Shown here piece by piece: positions 8,749-17,890 of a stretch of 64,000 nt of DNA. The DNA is taken from the NCBI GenBank assembly GCA_040901765.1, contig JBBDYG010000124.1, positions 124,001 through 188,000 on the forward strand, written 5' to 3'. Position 1 is the stretch's first letter, and each line of letters opens with the position of its first letter. The notes below the pieces were generated by a model. It saw nothing but the letters and a program-made list of their open reading frames with translations. It was not told the origin of the DNA and searched no databases. A program made the translations under genes and the position numbers. The stretch comes from JBBDYG01 sp040901765. Its GTDB lineage: Bacteria; Planctomycetota; Planctomycetia; Pirellulales; Lacipirellulaceae.

Positions 8749-9459
8749 TTACGGCACCGGCACATCGAGTGCCGCGTCGATCATCTTTTTGAGTTCCTCG
8801 GACGGATCGACGGCTTCCGGCTCGTCGGGAATTTCCGCCTTGTCGGCGGCTTCTTTGGCTGCCGCTAAAAACTTCCGCAGATCTTCGTCGCTGACTTGCT
8901 CTCGCAGTTCCCAGTTCCCACCCGGCTGGCGATCGGCGATGTGGGCCATCACCGCGTCAAATTCCGGTTCCTTAATTTTCTCGTCAATCAGGCCCCGCAG
9001 GAACCGCCGCAAGATCTGCCGGCCGTCGACCTTCTCTTCGTCGCTCAGACCCGACTCATCCAAATACTGCTTCTCGGCGGCCGAGACGACGAGCGTCGTC
9101 ATGACCGGCGATTCGACGATCTGTTCGACCAGCGTGCCCAGCTTCTCGATTGGAAGTCGTTGGTCACGGAAGGCTTCGGTGACGCGATCGACCTGCACCT
9201 TCATTTCTTGCTTTTCCCCGGCGGGCAGCGCGGTGGCGTCGACCGCTTGCGCGAGCGCCATGGAGGCAAAATCGGCCCCCCAGTCGCGCCAGTTGCGATA
9301 GATCCAAATGCCCGCGATGATCAGCAGCACCAGCAGCACCGCCCCCACAATCAGGCAGCCGGTCATGCACGACCGGCATCCGCTCCGCTCGCGGGGCGGG
9401 GCCTCGGTGTAGGTCGGATCGGGATCGAAGCGGGGATCGGTGACCATCGGTTGGCTCAT
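8749..9459 (-). CDS. Single-span membrane protein, function unknown
   Basis: From the ATG at 9459 the product has 236 residues. The first 27 are hydrophilic and proline-rich, then three cysteines (28, 31, 35) lead into one hydrophobic segment, CLIVGAVLLVLLIIAGIWIY (35-54). The rest is acidic, helical and soluble, rich in Glu, Asp and Lys. The reading frame is open further upstream to a TTG at 9555, but the added residues look random. I recognise no domain. It is convergent with the BBP7 gene and sits upstream of the PadR pair on the same strand. Confidence 0.6.
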   Translation of the reverse strand: MSQPMVTDPRFDPDPTYTEAPPRERSGCRSCMTGCLIVGAVLLVLLIIAGIWIYRNWRDWGADFASMALAQAVDATALPAGEKQEMKVQVDRVTEAFRDQRLPIEKLGTLVEQIVESPVMTTLVVSAAEKQYLDESGLSDEEKVDGRQILRRFLRGLIDEKIKEPEFDAVMAHIADRQPGGNWELREQVSDEDLRKFLAAAKEAADKAEIPDEPEAVDPSEELKKMIDAALDVPVP

Positions 9460-9579
9460 CGTGTTCGCGGAAAGAAGGTCGAACGGGCGCAAACGCGCAA
9501 CATGTCCGCCTGCATTGATAGCGGGTGAAGGGCCGTTCGACAAGGTGTTCGCCAAAGACGAGCCGAGATTGGTAGGTGG

Positions 9580-9622
9580 AACGCGCTCCGCTCCGTAGGA
9601 ACTGCGCGTCGCGGCTAACGGG
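9580..9622. repeat. Family H repeat copy
   Basis: GCGCTCCGCTCCGTAG followed by GCGTCGCGGCTAACG. The same pair of motifs, in either orientation, is found at 11066-11123, 41377-41428, 6127-6175, 37396-37422 and 40903-40953. Confidence 0.6.
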
Positions 9623-9628
9623 GCCAGA

Positions 9629-9678
9629 GTAGCACGAGTCTCCGACTCGTGAATTTACGACTCGGAGAGTCGTGCTAC
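9629..9678. repeat. Family G palindrome overlapping a gene end
   Basis: A near-perfect inverted repeat with 22-base arms (GTAGCACGAGTC... and its inverse) around a short AT-rich loop. The stop codon at 9655-9657 falls in the loop, so the last few residues of the 9655-10434 gene are encoded by one arm. Related GAGTCTC/GAGACTC palindromes occur at 14575-14634 and 39965-40035. Confidence 0.75.
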
Positions 9679-10434
9679 AATCGAGTCGACTTCAAGCGAC
9701 ACCCACTCGCGCCTCTGGCGCAGCTCGTGGGCGAAGGTCCAGGCCATGCCGAAAACCAGCAACGGGCTTAGCAGAGCGGCCAGGGGTAAGGTTGTCCGAG
9801 CGGATTCCCAACCAGTTTTCACATCGAAAACGATGACAGCGACGACTGCGAATGTCACGGCCGGCACGAGTAGAGTCGACAGGGCGGCGATGATCGCGGT
9901 TTGGGTCCAGGCCCGGCTCGACTGTGCGTGCAGTACCCACAGGCTTAAGAAGAAGAGGCCGAACATGAATGCGGCTAGCGCGACGGGCCAGGCGATGGCG
10001 AAGAGGAGGTGGCGTCCCGTGTCGAATTCACCTTGGAGCAGCATCCACGGAAAGAGAACGATTAAAACGACTAGATTGAATGCCAATACGAAGACGCTGA
10101 CGCGCGACGCGTAGCGAGCGGCGCCAAGAAATGTAAAAGCCTCGGTCGGGCAGGGACTTTGCAAGAATGTTTCAAGATAAGCGCCAACCGATTGAGCACG
10201 CGAAACCGAATCCTGAAGTTGCTCGGTTAGTTCTTCGATATTGCCGAACCGCTGCGCTGCCCTCACCAGGGCGAGCGATTCGTTGGGGTTGGCGGTCAGT
10301 TCTTCCTCGAAGATCGCGGTGAGATGCGCCAAGAGTTCTTCGCGCATCCGCATTTTTTGAGCGGCGGTGGTGCGCACGGGCCGTACGGCCCGCTCGACGA
10401 GGGTTCGCAACTCAACGAGGGTGAGATCGTTCAT
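9655..10434 (-). CDS. HAAS/permease-prefix-like membrane protein paired with PadR
   Basis: The 259-residue protein begins MNDLTLVELRTLVERAVRPV and continues with REELLAHLTAIFEEEL and AAQRFGNIEELTEQLQDSV, a helical region like the HAAS or permease-prefix domain encoded next to many PadR regulators. About five membrane segments follow (VFVLAFNLVVLIVLF, AIAWPVALAAFMFGLFFLSL, AAIISTLLVPAV region, LAALLSPLLVFGMAW). Its ATG overlaps the PadR stop as ATGA, so the pair is translationally coupled. It probably acts as a membrane partner that influences PadR or an unknown target. The extreme C-terminus is encoded by a palindromic repeat. Confidence 0.75.
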   Translation of the reverse strand: MNDLTLVELRTLVERAVRPVRTTAAQKMRMREELLAHLTAIFEEELTANPNESLALVRAAQRFGNIEELTEQLQDSVSRAQSVGAYLETFLQSPCPTEAFTFLGAARYASRVSVFVLAFNLVVLIVLFPWMLLQGEFDTGRHLLFAIAWPVALAAFMFGLFFLSLWVLHAQSSRAWTQTAIIAALSTLLVPAVTFAVVAVIVFDVKTGWESARTTLPLAALLSPLLVFGMAWTFAHELRQRREWVSLEVDSIVARLSES

Positions 10435-10775
10435 GCGGGTGCTCCCAGAATGCCCCCCAGGATGTTCACAAACTGCTGCCACTCGACGCGGCCGGCGTGA
10501 AGTTGGCGTTTGCCCTTGGGGGTGAGTCGATAGATGCGGCGCCGCGCGCCGCGGCGGCCATGTTGCTCGGTCTCCCAGTCGGCCTTCACCTGCCCAGCCG
10601 CTTCGAGGCGGTACAAGGCGGGATAGAGCGAACCCTCTTTGAGCCGCAGCAGCCCGCAACCGGCCTGTTCGAGCCGGTCGAGAATTTCCAGGCCATGCGC
10701 CTCGCCCCGTTCGAGCGTGGAGAGGATCATCGCTTCGAGATGCCCGCGCAACTTGTCGCCGTGGATGGTCGCCAT
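10431..10775 (-). CDS. PadR family transcriptional regulator
   Basis: The 114-residue protein has the PadR winged helix: MATIHGDKLRGHLEAMILST, EAHGLEILDRLEQAGCGLLR, KEGSLYPALYRLEAAGQVKA and RRIYRLTPKGKRQL. The motif G-LYPAL-RLE-G-v-a is diagnostic. The frame is open upstream to 11003, but that part is encoded by a family A repeat and has no PadR similarity, so the ATG at 10775 is chosen. A strong sigma-70-type promoter ends 6 bases before this ATG. It probably represses its own two-gene operon. Confidence 0.9.
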   Translation of the reverse strand: MATIHGDKLRGHLEAMILSTLERGEAHGLEILDRLEQAGCGLLRLKEGSLYPALYRLEAAGQVKADWETEQHGRRGARRRIYRLTPKGKRQLHAGRVEWQQFVNILGGILGAPA

Positions 10776-10781
10776 GCCATA

Positions 10782-10810
10782 ATCATAGACAGACTTGGAA
10801 TTGGTGTCAA
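10782..10810 (-). promoter_or_regulatory. Consensus promoter for a leaderless padR transcript
   Basis: On the minus strand TTGACA (10810-10805) and TATGAT (10787-10782) are separated by exactly 17 bases. The expected start of transcription, 7 bases after the -10, is the A of the padR ATG (10775). No ribosome-binding site is present or possible. Confidence 0.7.
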
Positions 10811-10825
10811 GCGGATCCCTCGACT

Positions 10826-11037
10826 CCAAGCCGGATGCTTGGCAGCAATTAGCCGGTGGTAAGCGCAGCGCCACCACCGGTAGATGGAGCATACATAGGA
10901 GCACCCTGGAAGGGTGCCAGCAATATCCGCGCCCGGTTGCTGCGATCCCTGCCGGGATCGTGCGTGACGATCGTTCACCTCCGGTGGTGCGCTGCGCGAC
11001 CACCGGCTAATGGCTGTCATCCCGCGGGGATGAAGAA
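10826..11037. repeat. Family A palindromic element, compact copy A1
   Basis: The element reads, from outside in: a short terminal hairpin, a GCCGGTGGT...ACCACCGG hairpin, a GCACCC/GGGTGC hairpin, and CAGCAA. The right half mirrors this with TTGCTGCGATCC, CCGGTGGTGCGC...CACCACCGGC and TGTCATCCCGCGGGGATGA. It lies upstream of padR. Confidence 0.85.
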
Positions 11038-11065
11038 TGCGGGCGCCAGTCGTGCGCAACGCTGT

Positions 11066-11123
11066 TTAGCGCTCCGCTCCGTAGCCATTCTGCTAAAAGA
11101 CGGGCGCGTCGCGGCTAACGAGG
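11066..11123. repeat. Family H repeat copy
   Basis: GCGCTCCGCTCCGTAG and GCGCGTCGCGGCTAACG, as at 9580-9622. It touches the 3' end of the secretin-domain gene. Confidence 0.55.
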
Positions 11124-11127
11124 GCGA

Positions 11128-13791
11128 TTACGGTTGCGGAGCCAGCATCCGCGTCAGCGTTTCCTTGAGCTTGGCGTTGGTCGCGGCGCTCTTCACGCTG
11201 ACGACTGCGATCGTCGAACCGGCGGTCTTCACGTCGACCGATTTCACCAGCTCCATCACCTCTTCGATCAGGTAGTTCGGGGCGCTGATGACCAGGGTAT
11301 TGGCTTCGGCATCAATGCCGACGGCGAGTAGGCCCTGATATTCGGGACTGCGGTTGCTGGCCGCCACGGCGCGGTTGTATCCGATCGGCTGGTTCAGGTT
11401 CAGATTGGCGAATGCCTTGTCGCTGGTGCTTAACAGGTCGCGATAGACTTCCTTAATGACCTCGGCCACCTCGGTGACGCGTTTGTACTGGACCCGGTAA
11501 ATACGTTGCTCGCGGGCCAGGCGCTGGTCTTCTTGCTCAGGCTGGTCGAGCGCGGGCACAATTTGATTGATGAGCCGCGTTTGTCGCGGCGTCGCATGTT
11601 GGATCAGGAGGCGGTTGGTACGCACGTCGGTGTCGATCTTCAGCGGTTGCTCAGTGCTGAGCGTCGAGGTCGTGTCGGCGAGCGTATGAGCTAGCGCGAT
11701 GTCGAGCTGCGCTTTGACGACCGACGCCTGCGAATGCTTAAGCTGCACGACCTGCACCTGGCCTGGGTCGGGAACCATGTGTTGCAGGAACTGCCGCGCG
11801 GCGTTGGCGGCGGCAGGATCCTTCGAGATGATCACCACTTCGCCATCGTCGCCTTCAATGATGCGAACGGGGGTCTGTGCCGGCTGGCCTGTCACTTGCT
11901 GCTCGATTGCAGGAGTCGCCTCAGCGGGCGGTGCGGCAACGGGCGGGGCGGCGGCTGCCGGGGCCACGGCTTGCGCGTCCACTGGAGCCGGCGGCGCTGG
12001 CGCCGGTTCTTCTTGCGCCACCGGTTGTTCCACCGATTGTTGCTGCGCGACCAAGCGGATCGGCGGAGGGTTCGCCACGGTCCGGCCAGTGGGCGGCATC
12101 GCCGATTGTTCGGACGATTCGGGCGTCTCCGCCGGCGGTGCAGTCGCGGCGGGGTCGGTTTGCGTTTCGATCACCAGCGGAGCGTCGCTGATTTCACTCC
12201 ACGCCTGCTTCAGCAGCGGCGTAAGCTCGGTGACCTTCACGCCGCCGAGATTGACCACGTGCATTTGGGAATTCGCATCGGCGGCCTGAAAGGTTTCGCC
12301 GAGCCGGACAAGGAACTCGCGGACTTCGACCACCTCCGCGGGCGTGGCCCACAGCAGCAATCGCTTGTTCTGTACGTCGGGCTCGATCTGGAACTGACCC
12401 TCGCTGGCCACGCCGGGCGCGGACGAAGGCCGAATCGGATTCTTGAGCACCAGTTGCACCGCCTTGGCCGCGTAGCGCGGGTCCACCGTTGCCAACGACA
12501 GCACCTCGGCCTTCCGGCCTTGCGTGCGGAAGCTGTCGATCAGGTTCGCAATCGTTACCTGGTCCTCGGGCGACGCGACGGCGATGATTCGGTTGTACGC
12601 CGCTTCGTGTTGAATCCGCGTTTCCTTGGCCAAGTTGCCGCGCTTTTGCAGCGAGGCCAGGATTTGCGAAACCGTTGTCGGATCGAAGCCGCTCACCTCA
12701 TATACCTTCACGCGATTGAGGCTTTCCCACGACGACTCGGTCGGCGGCAGAGGCTTATCCATCGCTTCGATTGCCTGCCGGGCAATTTCCATCTTGTCGG
12801 GGCGAGCGTTGACCAGGATGCTGTTCTCTTCCTCATTCACGACCAAAAACACTTCCGGCTTTTCGTTCAACAATGGCTGAGCGCTGGCGCCAAGCTGCTT
12901 GACGGCTTCGAGATGGAATTTCGTCTTTTCGATGTCGAGTTGCGTCTGCACGCCGGGGACTTCCGGTGTGCCTTCCGCGGGCAGGCCGAGAAGCTTACGA
13001 ACTTTCGCGGCCACCTCTTCGGCGGGGCGATGCTCGAGCCGAAACTCGGCCACGCGTTCGCGGCGGCCTTCGTCCGATTCCGCCCGCGACAGCAGGCGGT
13101 CAAGCTCCCGCAAATTCACCACCGCGTCCATCGCTTCAATGCGATTGGAGCTGGCCATTGCGAAAAGCTGGCCAAAGGGGCTCAGCAGCGGCTTAAATTC
13201 CTTGGCCGCATCTTCGGCGATCATCCAATCGAGCATGAACGACACACGCACGAATTGATGCCGCGGCAACGTGGCCAGTTCCTCCGCGGTGACGCGCGGC
13301 ACCAGGGTGATGTCAAGGTCTTTGAGCGGCGCGACACGCAGCACTTCGCCCCGTTTAAGTAGCGTGAAGCCTCGAGCCAGTAATTGCATGTTAATCAGGT
13401 CTTGCGCTTCTTCGACGGTATACTCCTTGCTGCTGGAGAGATTGAACTCCCCTTCGGGAAGCGTCTGCCAATCGAGATTAAGATCCAGTCGCTTGGCGAG
13501 CCACTCCAGCGCCGGCAGCCAACCTTGGCCGCGGAACTCGAGGCGGACCCTTTCGTTTAAAATGGCGGCATCGGCCGGCGATGTAACTGCGGCCAGCGAT
13601 GCACTTTCGGTCGGGGCCGCGGCGGTGGCAGTCGGCACATCAGCAGTTGGTGCCGGTGCGGTGGCCGGTGGAGCGGCAGCAACCGCCGGCGGAGCTGCTG
13701 AATCCTGAGCGCGGCTGGGTTCCTGAGCGCGATTGGGCGATGCGAGCGCACCGGTGGCGATCACTGCGAGCAGAAGTCGAGTGTTTCTCAT
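11128..13791 (-). CDS. Secreted protein of repeated secretin N-domains, no secretin pore
   Basis: The 887-residue protein starts with a signal peptide (MRNTRLLLAVIATGALA, cleavage near NRAQ) and a long Ala/Pro-rich stretch. It then has an STN-like region (residues about 90-190, with LEFRGQGWLPALEWLAKRLD and VEEAQDLINMQLLARGF) and several copies of the secretin N-domain pattern. Examples are SILVNARPDKMEIARQAIEA, RLLIQHATPRQTRLINQIV and TLVISAPNYLIEEVMELVKS. A second Ala/Pro/Glu-rich linker splits the repeats. The C-terminal membrane pore domain of GspD is missing. It probably works in the periplasm-like space as a structural partner; the true partner is not visible. An upstream in-frame extension to 13872 precedes the signal peptide and is rejected. 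Confidence 0.75.
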   Translation of the reverse strand: MRNTRLLLAVIATGALASPNRAQEPSRAQDSAAPPAVAAAPPATAPAPTADVPTATAAAPTESASLAAVTSPADAAILNERVRLEFRGQGWLPALEWLAKRLDLNLDWQTLPEGEFNLSSSKEYTVEEAQDLINMQLLARGFTLLKRGEVLRVAPLKDLDITLVPRVTAEELATLPRHQFVRVSFMLDWMIAEDAAKEFKPLLSPFGQLFAMASSNRIEAMDAVVNLRELDRLLSRAESDEGRRERVAEFRLEHRPAEEVAAKVRKLLGLPAEGTPEVPGVQTQLDIEKTKFHLEAVKQLGASAQPLLNEKPEVFLVVNEEENSILVNARPDKMEIARQAIEAMDKPLPPTESSWESLNRVKVYEVSGFDPTTVSQILASLQKRGNLAKETRIQHEAAYNRIIAVASPEDQVTIANLIDSFRTQGRKAEVLSLATVDPRYAAKAVQLVLKNPIRPSSAPGVASEGQFQIEPDVQNKRLLLWATPAEVVEVREFLVRLGETFQAADANSQMHVVNLGGVKVTELTPLLKQAWSEISDAPLVIETQTDPAATAPPAETPESSEQSAMPPTGRTVANPPPIRLVAQQQSVEQPVAQEEPAPAPPAPVDAQAVAPAAAAPPVAAPPAEATPAIEQQVTGQPAQTPVRIIEGDDGEVVIISKDPAAANAARQFLQHMVPDPGQVQVVQLKHSQASVVKAQLDIALAHTLADTTSTLSTEQPLKIDTDVRTNRLLIQHATPRQTRLINQIVPALDQPEQEDQRLAREQRIYRVQYKRVTEVAEVIKEVYRDLLSTSDKAFANLNLNQPIGYNRAVAASNRSPEYQGLLAVGIDAEANTLVISAPNYLIEEVMELVKSVDVKTAGSTIAVVSVKSAATNAKLKETLTRMLAPQP

Positions 13792-14694
13792 AGCGGTGGG
13801 GGACCAACTACAGACGACCGACCGGGCAGCGTTCGCTTTCGTGCGAAACCTTGCTGCGCATTCGAGGCCCATCGTCGCCTGCGGACTGGTCGATTAAGGG
13901 CAGGAAGGTGGGAAAGGTGGGAACCGTAGTTGCCGCGGCGTGTCGTGCCGCGGCAGGTGGGAGTTCAACTCGCGGCGAGTGAACTGTATCGAGGTGGGAA
14001 AAACGCTGTGCGCCAGAGCTACCCCGAGCATCTGCCGCCATCCATTTCGTACCCAGAGCATAACAAGGGGAAGCCGGGAAGGCAACCATTTGCGGGGGAG
14101 CGCACGGGAGAAAACTGTGCGCAATGCGCAGACTGGACTCATAAATTGCGCAGCCTCGGTGACAAATCGGCGCACTTGGGGGGGCAGAAGGCTGCAAACT
14201 TGGACCCTGCAGCATCCTAAAACTCCCCTGCCGTTCGCCCGCGCATGAGCCGCAGCAGACCGCGTGGCTTTCTTGCCAGTCGCTTTGTCTAAGATAATGA
14301 GATTGAATCTATCATCAATGTTTGCGCACTCAATAGTTGGCTGTGTCTCCAGTTGATCAATGCATCCCTGGTTGTACCGCTTCGCAGCGCCTACTTCGCG
14401 CCAGGTGAATAGAAGATTCTTCAAGACGTGCCACCGCTATAAGCGCGTCGCAAGCGAGTGCAGCTAAAAGCTCTTCGAATTCCCACGCACTGCGGTGCTT
14501 GCATCCGTTTCGCCGGCCCCAATCGCGGTAGACTCCCCCTGCTATCCACGGTAGCCTAGAGGGTGCCTGCACCGTGGGCGAGTTTCTCCGAAACTCGCAG
14601 CTCCGAGTCTCGGAGAGACTCGGCCACGTGGACGGACGACCCTGTCCGGCCCGGTTCATTCTGCCTGCTGCCTACTGCCCTCTGCCTGCTATTC
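13792..14694. other. Gene-free gap with short palindromes
   Basis: I see no convincing gene in these 900 bases. They hold a GCCGCGGC hairpin at about 13931-13954 and an AT-richer stretch at 14280-14430 that differs in base use from its surroundings. There is a family G-like palindrome at 14575-14634 and a CTGCCTACTGCC tract at 14663-14692. Minus-strand frames here show no family similarity. Confidence 0.5.
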
Positions 14695-17685
14695 ATGACG
14701 TTGCGCCCCACGTTTCTCGCCCGCACCAGCCTGTTCGGCTTGCCGAACTACTTGCTGATTGCGCTGCTGGCGGCTGTGTTCATCGCCATGATCCCCCGCG
14801 GCGTGCGGAAGGCAGTCGAGAGCAATACGAACAAGGCCGAGGACTGGCTTCCCTCGACTTACGCCGAGTCGATCGATCTGCGATGGTTCCGCGAACACTT
14901 TGCCGGCGAGCAGTTCGTACTCGTAAGCTGGGATGGCTGCACATTAGGCGATACGGAAAAGCTCGAACTGTTGGTCGACAAGCTGCTCCGCCAGCCGGCG
15001 GGAAGCGCCGAAGGCGAGCGCTGGTTTACTCGGATCACGACCGGTCCGCAGTTGGTCGAGACCCTCATGGCGCCACCGGGGAACCTAACCCGTTCCGAAG
15101 CGATCGCGCGACTCGAGGGGGCGCTCATCGGCCAACCGAAAAAAAACGCCGCTGGCGAATCGCTCGGCGACGACACGCGCACGACCTGCTTCATGGCATT
15201 CATGTCGCCGGAGGTAATCGGCAGCAATCGCCGCATGCGCGAGGCGATTGAACGGATCGAGCAGGTTGCCCAATCGGAGTGCGGGATTGCGACCGAGCGC
15301 ATCCACATGGGCGGCCCGCCCGTGGACAATGTCACGATCGACAAGGAAGGCGAACGGACACTTTACCGGCTGGCCGGGCTGGCGGGTGTGGTTGGCTTCG
15401 GCCTTTGCTATTGGTGCTTCCGCAGTTGGAAGCTGGCATTGCTGGTCTTCTCCGTGGCGGTGCTCAGCGCCGGCATGTCGCTCGCACTCGTGTTTTACTA
15501 TGGCGTGTTCGAGGTCTTGGTACTCGGCAAGGCCGCGCCGCGGTACGGGACGATGGACGCAATCCTGATGTCGATGCCCGCCGTGGTCTACGTGCTCGGG
15601 CTGTCGGGAGCGATCCACTTGGTGAACTATTACCGCGACGCTCGGTTCGAGCATGGCGTTGCGGGCGCGGCCGAACGGGCCGTAAAAGCCGGTTGGTGGC
15701 CCACCTTTCTGTGCGCGTTCACCACCGCCGTGGGGCTGTTCTCGCTCGCCACCAGCGACATCATTCCGATTAAGAAGTTCGGCATTTTTACCGGCATCGC
15801 CGTCGTCGTCACCGTCGGTATCTTGATGGCCATTCTGCCGATTGCCTTGCACCGCTTCCCCACGCTCGATGACAACCGCCGCAAGCGGGCAGAACAGGCC
15901 GGCATTCCCCCCTGGGCACGGCGATTTTCCGAATTTATCTGCGACCACCATCGCGGCGTGTTCGCGTTAGTGCTGATCGGTCTCACGTTCTTCGCACTCG
16001 GCTTGCCGCGAATCCAGACCAGCGTGCAACTCCTCAAGCTCCTCGATCCGGAGACCGATCTGATCACCGACTACATTTGGCTTGAGGAACATCTCGGACA
16101 CTTGGTTCCGATTGAGATTGTGGTAGCCGTTGACCCCGAGCGAACGCGCTCGCCCGATGAGCATTCCGAAACCGATGGGCAAGCCTATCGCATGTCGATG
16201 TTCGAACGGGTGAAGATGATCAGCCGAGTTGGAGAGCGGATCGAGCGACTGCCCGCGGTAAGCCGAGCCTTGTCGGCGGCGACGTTTGCACCGACCGACA
16301 CCGAGCAACCGAGCGCGTCGCTGCGGCGTCGGGCGGAATACACGATCAGCACGGCACTGGAAGAAAACCGCGAGGCGCTCGAAGAGTACGTACAACGAGA
16401 ACACAACCCGCCCGCCGGCGCCGAGCCGCGGGAGCTTTGGCGATTGAGCGCCCGCATTACGGCGCTGGCCGACGTCGATTACGGGCTGTTCGTCCACCGC
16501 TTGCGGGAAGAAGTCGAGCCGGTGCTCGACGTATACCGTTGGCGGGACGAGTTGGTGCGGCATCTGCACAAAGAGGGCCAGCAACTCGAAGGCGCGCAAG
16601 TGTGCGTGCTGTTCGAAGGCCCCCCAGCCGAGGCGGACCCCGCGCAGGGTTCCCAAGCCGCGCTTCTGGTGGAACTGCTGCGCGAAAGCGGCGCGCGCTC
16701 CGGTAGCCGCGGTGGCGTGACCTGGCTGAATGCAGCCCGTGTCGAGGCGCTCACCGCCGAGCAAAAACAGGTGATCGCCAAAGGACTGCAGCAGCAGGAT
16801 GTGGCGGTCGCATTGACACCGACTGCCAAGGAAGCGCTCGCGAAGCTCGGTGTTGCTGCGATTCCCGTGCTGCAAGTCGAGCCGACTTTAATTGTCGGCG
16901 GGTTGGACTTCGCGGTCGCCGCCTCGGCGGCGACTGAACAGCCGCTGCCAGCGGTTTACACCGGCGTCGTGCCGCTGGTTTACAAAACACAGCGCGAACT
17001 CTTGGTCAGCTTGTTGCAAAGCGTCGCCTCGAGCGGATTCATGATCGCGCTGATCATGATGCTCGCCCAGCGTGGCATCGCCGCGGGCCTGGCGGCGATG
17101 TTGCCCAACATCTTCCCGATCATCATCGTCTTCGGCGGCCTGGGCTGGCTGGGAATCAAAGTTGATATGGGCATCATGATGACCGCCAGCGTCGCGCTCG
17201 GCGTGGCGGTCGATGACACGATCCACTACCTCACCTGGTTCCGGCGATATATTCAACAGGGAATGGACGCCCGCGGCGCGACGCTCGAAGCGTTCGAGCG
17301 GTGCGGAACATCGATGGTGCAGACGGCGATCGTCGCCGGCCTGGGCCTTTCGGTCTTTGCCGCCAGCACCTTCACGCCCACCCGGCAATTCGGATACCTG
17401 ATGGTGGTGTCGCTTTTGGCCGCGGTGGTCGGCGACTTGATCATGCTGCCTTCGATTCTGTGTGGCCCCATCGGCCGAGCCTTCGTGCGAGCGGCGAAGA
17501 AGGCGCCCCGCGAAGATGTAGATTTGGACGAGCCGGCGGCATCCCCCGCCGTTCCGGTCGCACCGGTCCCCGCGCCCCACTTGCCGCAAGTCGTCGCACA
17601 CAAGGAACCGAGCGAGCTTTCGTCGGCACACGCAGAACTGCGCGCCAAGCTGCAGAAGCTACGCCGCGAATCGGCCCGCGATTGA
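14695..17685 (+). CDS. MMPL/RND superfamily membrane transporter-like protein
   Basis: The 996-residue protein has the two-half layout of MMPL/RND exporters. A first membrane helix (NYLLIALLAAVFIAMIP) is followed by an external domain, then a group of five helices with a sterol-sensing-like core (LSGAIHLVNYYRD). A second external domain of about 330 residues and a second group of helices follow. The second group contains VALGVAVDDTIHYLTWF, where the DD-x-x-HY motif carries the proton-relay acid residues. The tail is Pro/Ala-rich and cytoplasmic. The ATG at 14695 starts the protein just before the first helix. Substrate unknown; hopanoid or lipid transport is only a guess. No adaptor gene is adjacent. 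Confidence 0.85.
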   Translation: MTLRPTFLARTSLFGLPNYLLIALLAAVFIAMIPRGVRKAVESNTNKAEDWLPSTYAESIDLRWFREHFAGEQFVLVSWDGCTLGDTEKLELLVDKLLRQPAGSAEGERWFTRITTGPQLVETLMAPPGNLTRSEAIARLEGALIGQPKKNAAGESLGDDTRTTCFMAFMSPEVIGSNRRMREAIERIEQVAQSECGIATERIHMGGPPVDNVTIDKEGERTLYRLAGLAGVVGFGLCYWCFRSWKLALLVFSVAVLSAGMSLALVFYYGVFEVLVLGKAAPRYGTMDAILMSMPAVVYVLGLSGAIHLVNYYRDARFEHGVAGAAERAVKAGWWPTFLCAFTTAVGLFSLATSDIIPIKKFGIFTGIAVVVTVGILMAILPIALHRFPTLDDNRRKRAEQAGIPPWARRFSEFICDHHRGVFALVLIGLTFFALGLPRIQTSVQLLKLLDPETDLITDYIWLEEHLGHLVPIEIVVAVDPERTRSPDEHSETDGQAYRMSMFERVKMISRVGERIERLPAVSRALSAATFAPTDTEQPSASLRRRAEYTISTALEENREALEEYVQREHNPPAGAEPRELWRLSARITALADVDYGLFVHRLREEVEPVLDVYRWRDELVRHLHKEGQQLEGAQVCVLFEGPPAEADPAQGSQAALLVELLRESGARSGSRGGVTWLNAARVEALTAEQKQVIAKGLQQQDVAVALTPTAKEALAKLGVAAIPVLQVEPTLIVGGLDFAVAASAATEQPLPAVYTGVVPLVYKTQRELLVSLLQSVASSGFMIALIMMLAQRGIAAGLAAMLPNIFPIIIVFGGLGWLGIKVDMGIMMTASVALGVAVDDTIHYLTWFRRYIQQGMDARGATLEAFERCGTSMVQTAIVAGLGLSVFAASTFTPTRQFGYLMVVSLLAAVVGDLIMLPSILCGPIGRAFVRAAKKAPREDVDLDEPAASPAVPVAPVPAPHLPQVVAHKEPSELSSAHAELRAKLQKLRRESARD

Positions 17686-17696
17686 AGCGCGGTTCG

Positions 17697-17834
17697 GGTG
17701 GCTGGGGTCGGAGGCGCTAGCCGAAGCCCCCAGCGGAAGCGCGGACCAATGTTGACATCCCACAGCTCTTCCGTAGAAATCGTTCATACAGGGTTCGCTG
17801 GGGGCTGCGCCTGCTGGCTTCGACCCCAGCCACC
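17697..17834. repeat. Family B palindromic repeat, copy B1
   Basis: Outer arms GGTGGCTGGGGTCG and CGACCCCAGCCACC; inner arms GAAGCCCCCAGCG and CGCTGGGGGCTGCGC. Copies occur at 27486-27612 and 30622-30739, with a half copy inside tex at 30314-30357. Confidence 0.85.
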
Positions 17835-17890
17835 CTTGCTTCGTCATCGGTTGCTGACACTGCAAGCTTGCCTGGTCTATAATCGCGAGT

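Noticed and set aside
10776..11003. N-terminal extension of PadR
   Set aside because: It is encoded by a family A element, and a consensus promoter lies between it and the true start.
11734..13362. Plus-strand open frame of 542 codons within the secretin-domain gene
   Set aside because: It is antisense to a well-supported gene; the composition is typical of a shadow frame in high-GC DNA.
13894..14424. Minus-strand frame of 176 codons starting MKNLLFTW
   Set aside because: It has no recognisable domain and most of it covers short palindromes. The AT-richer first third could be a gene fragment but cannot be supported.
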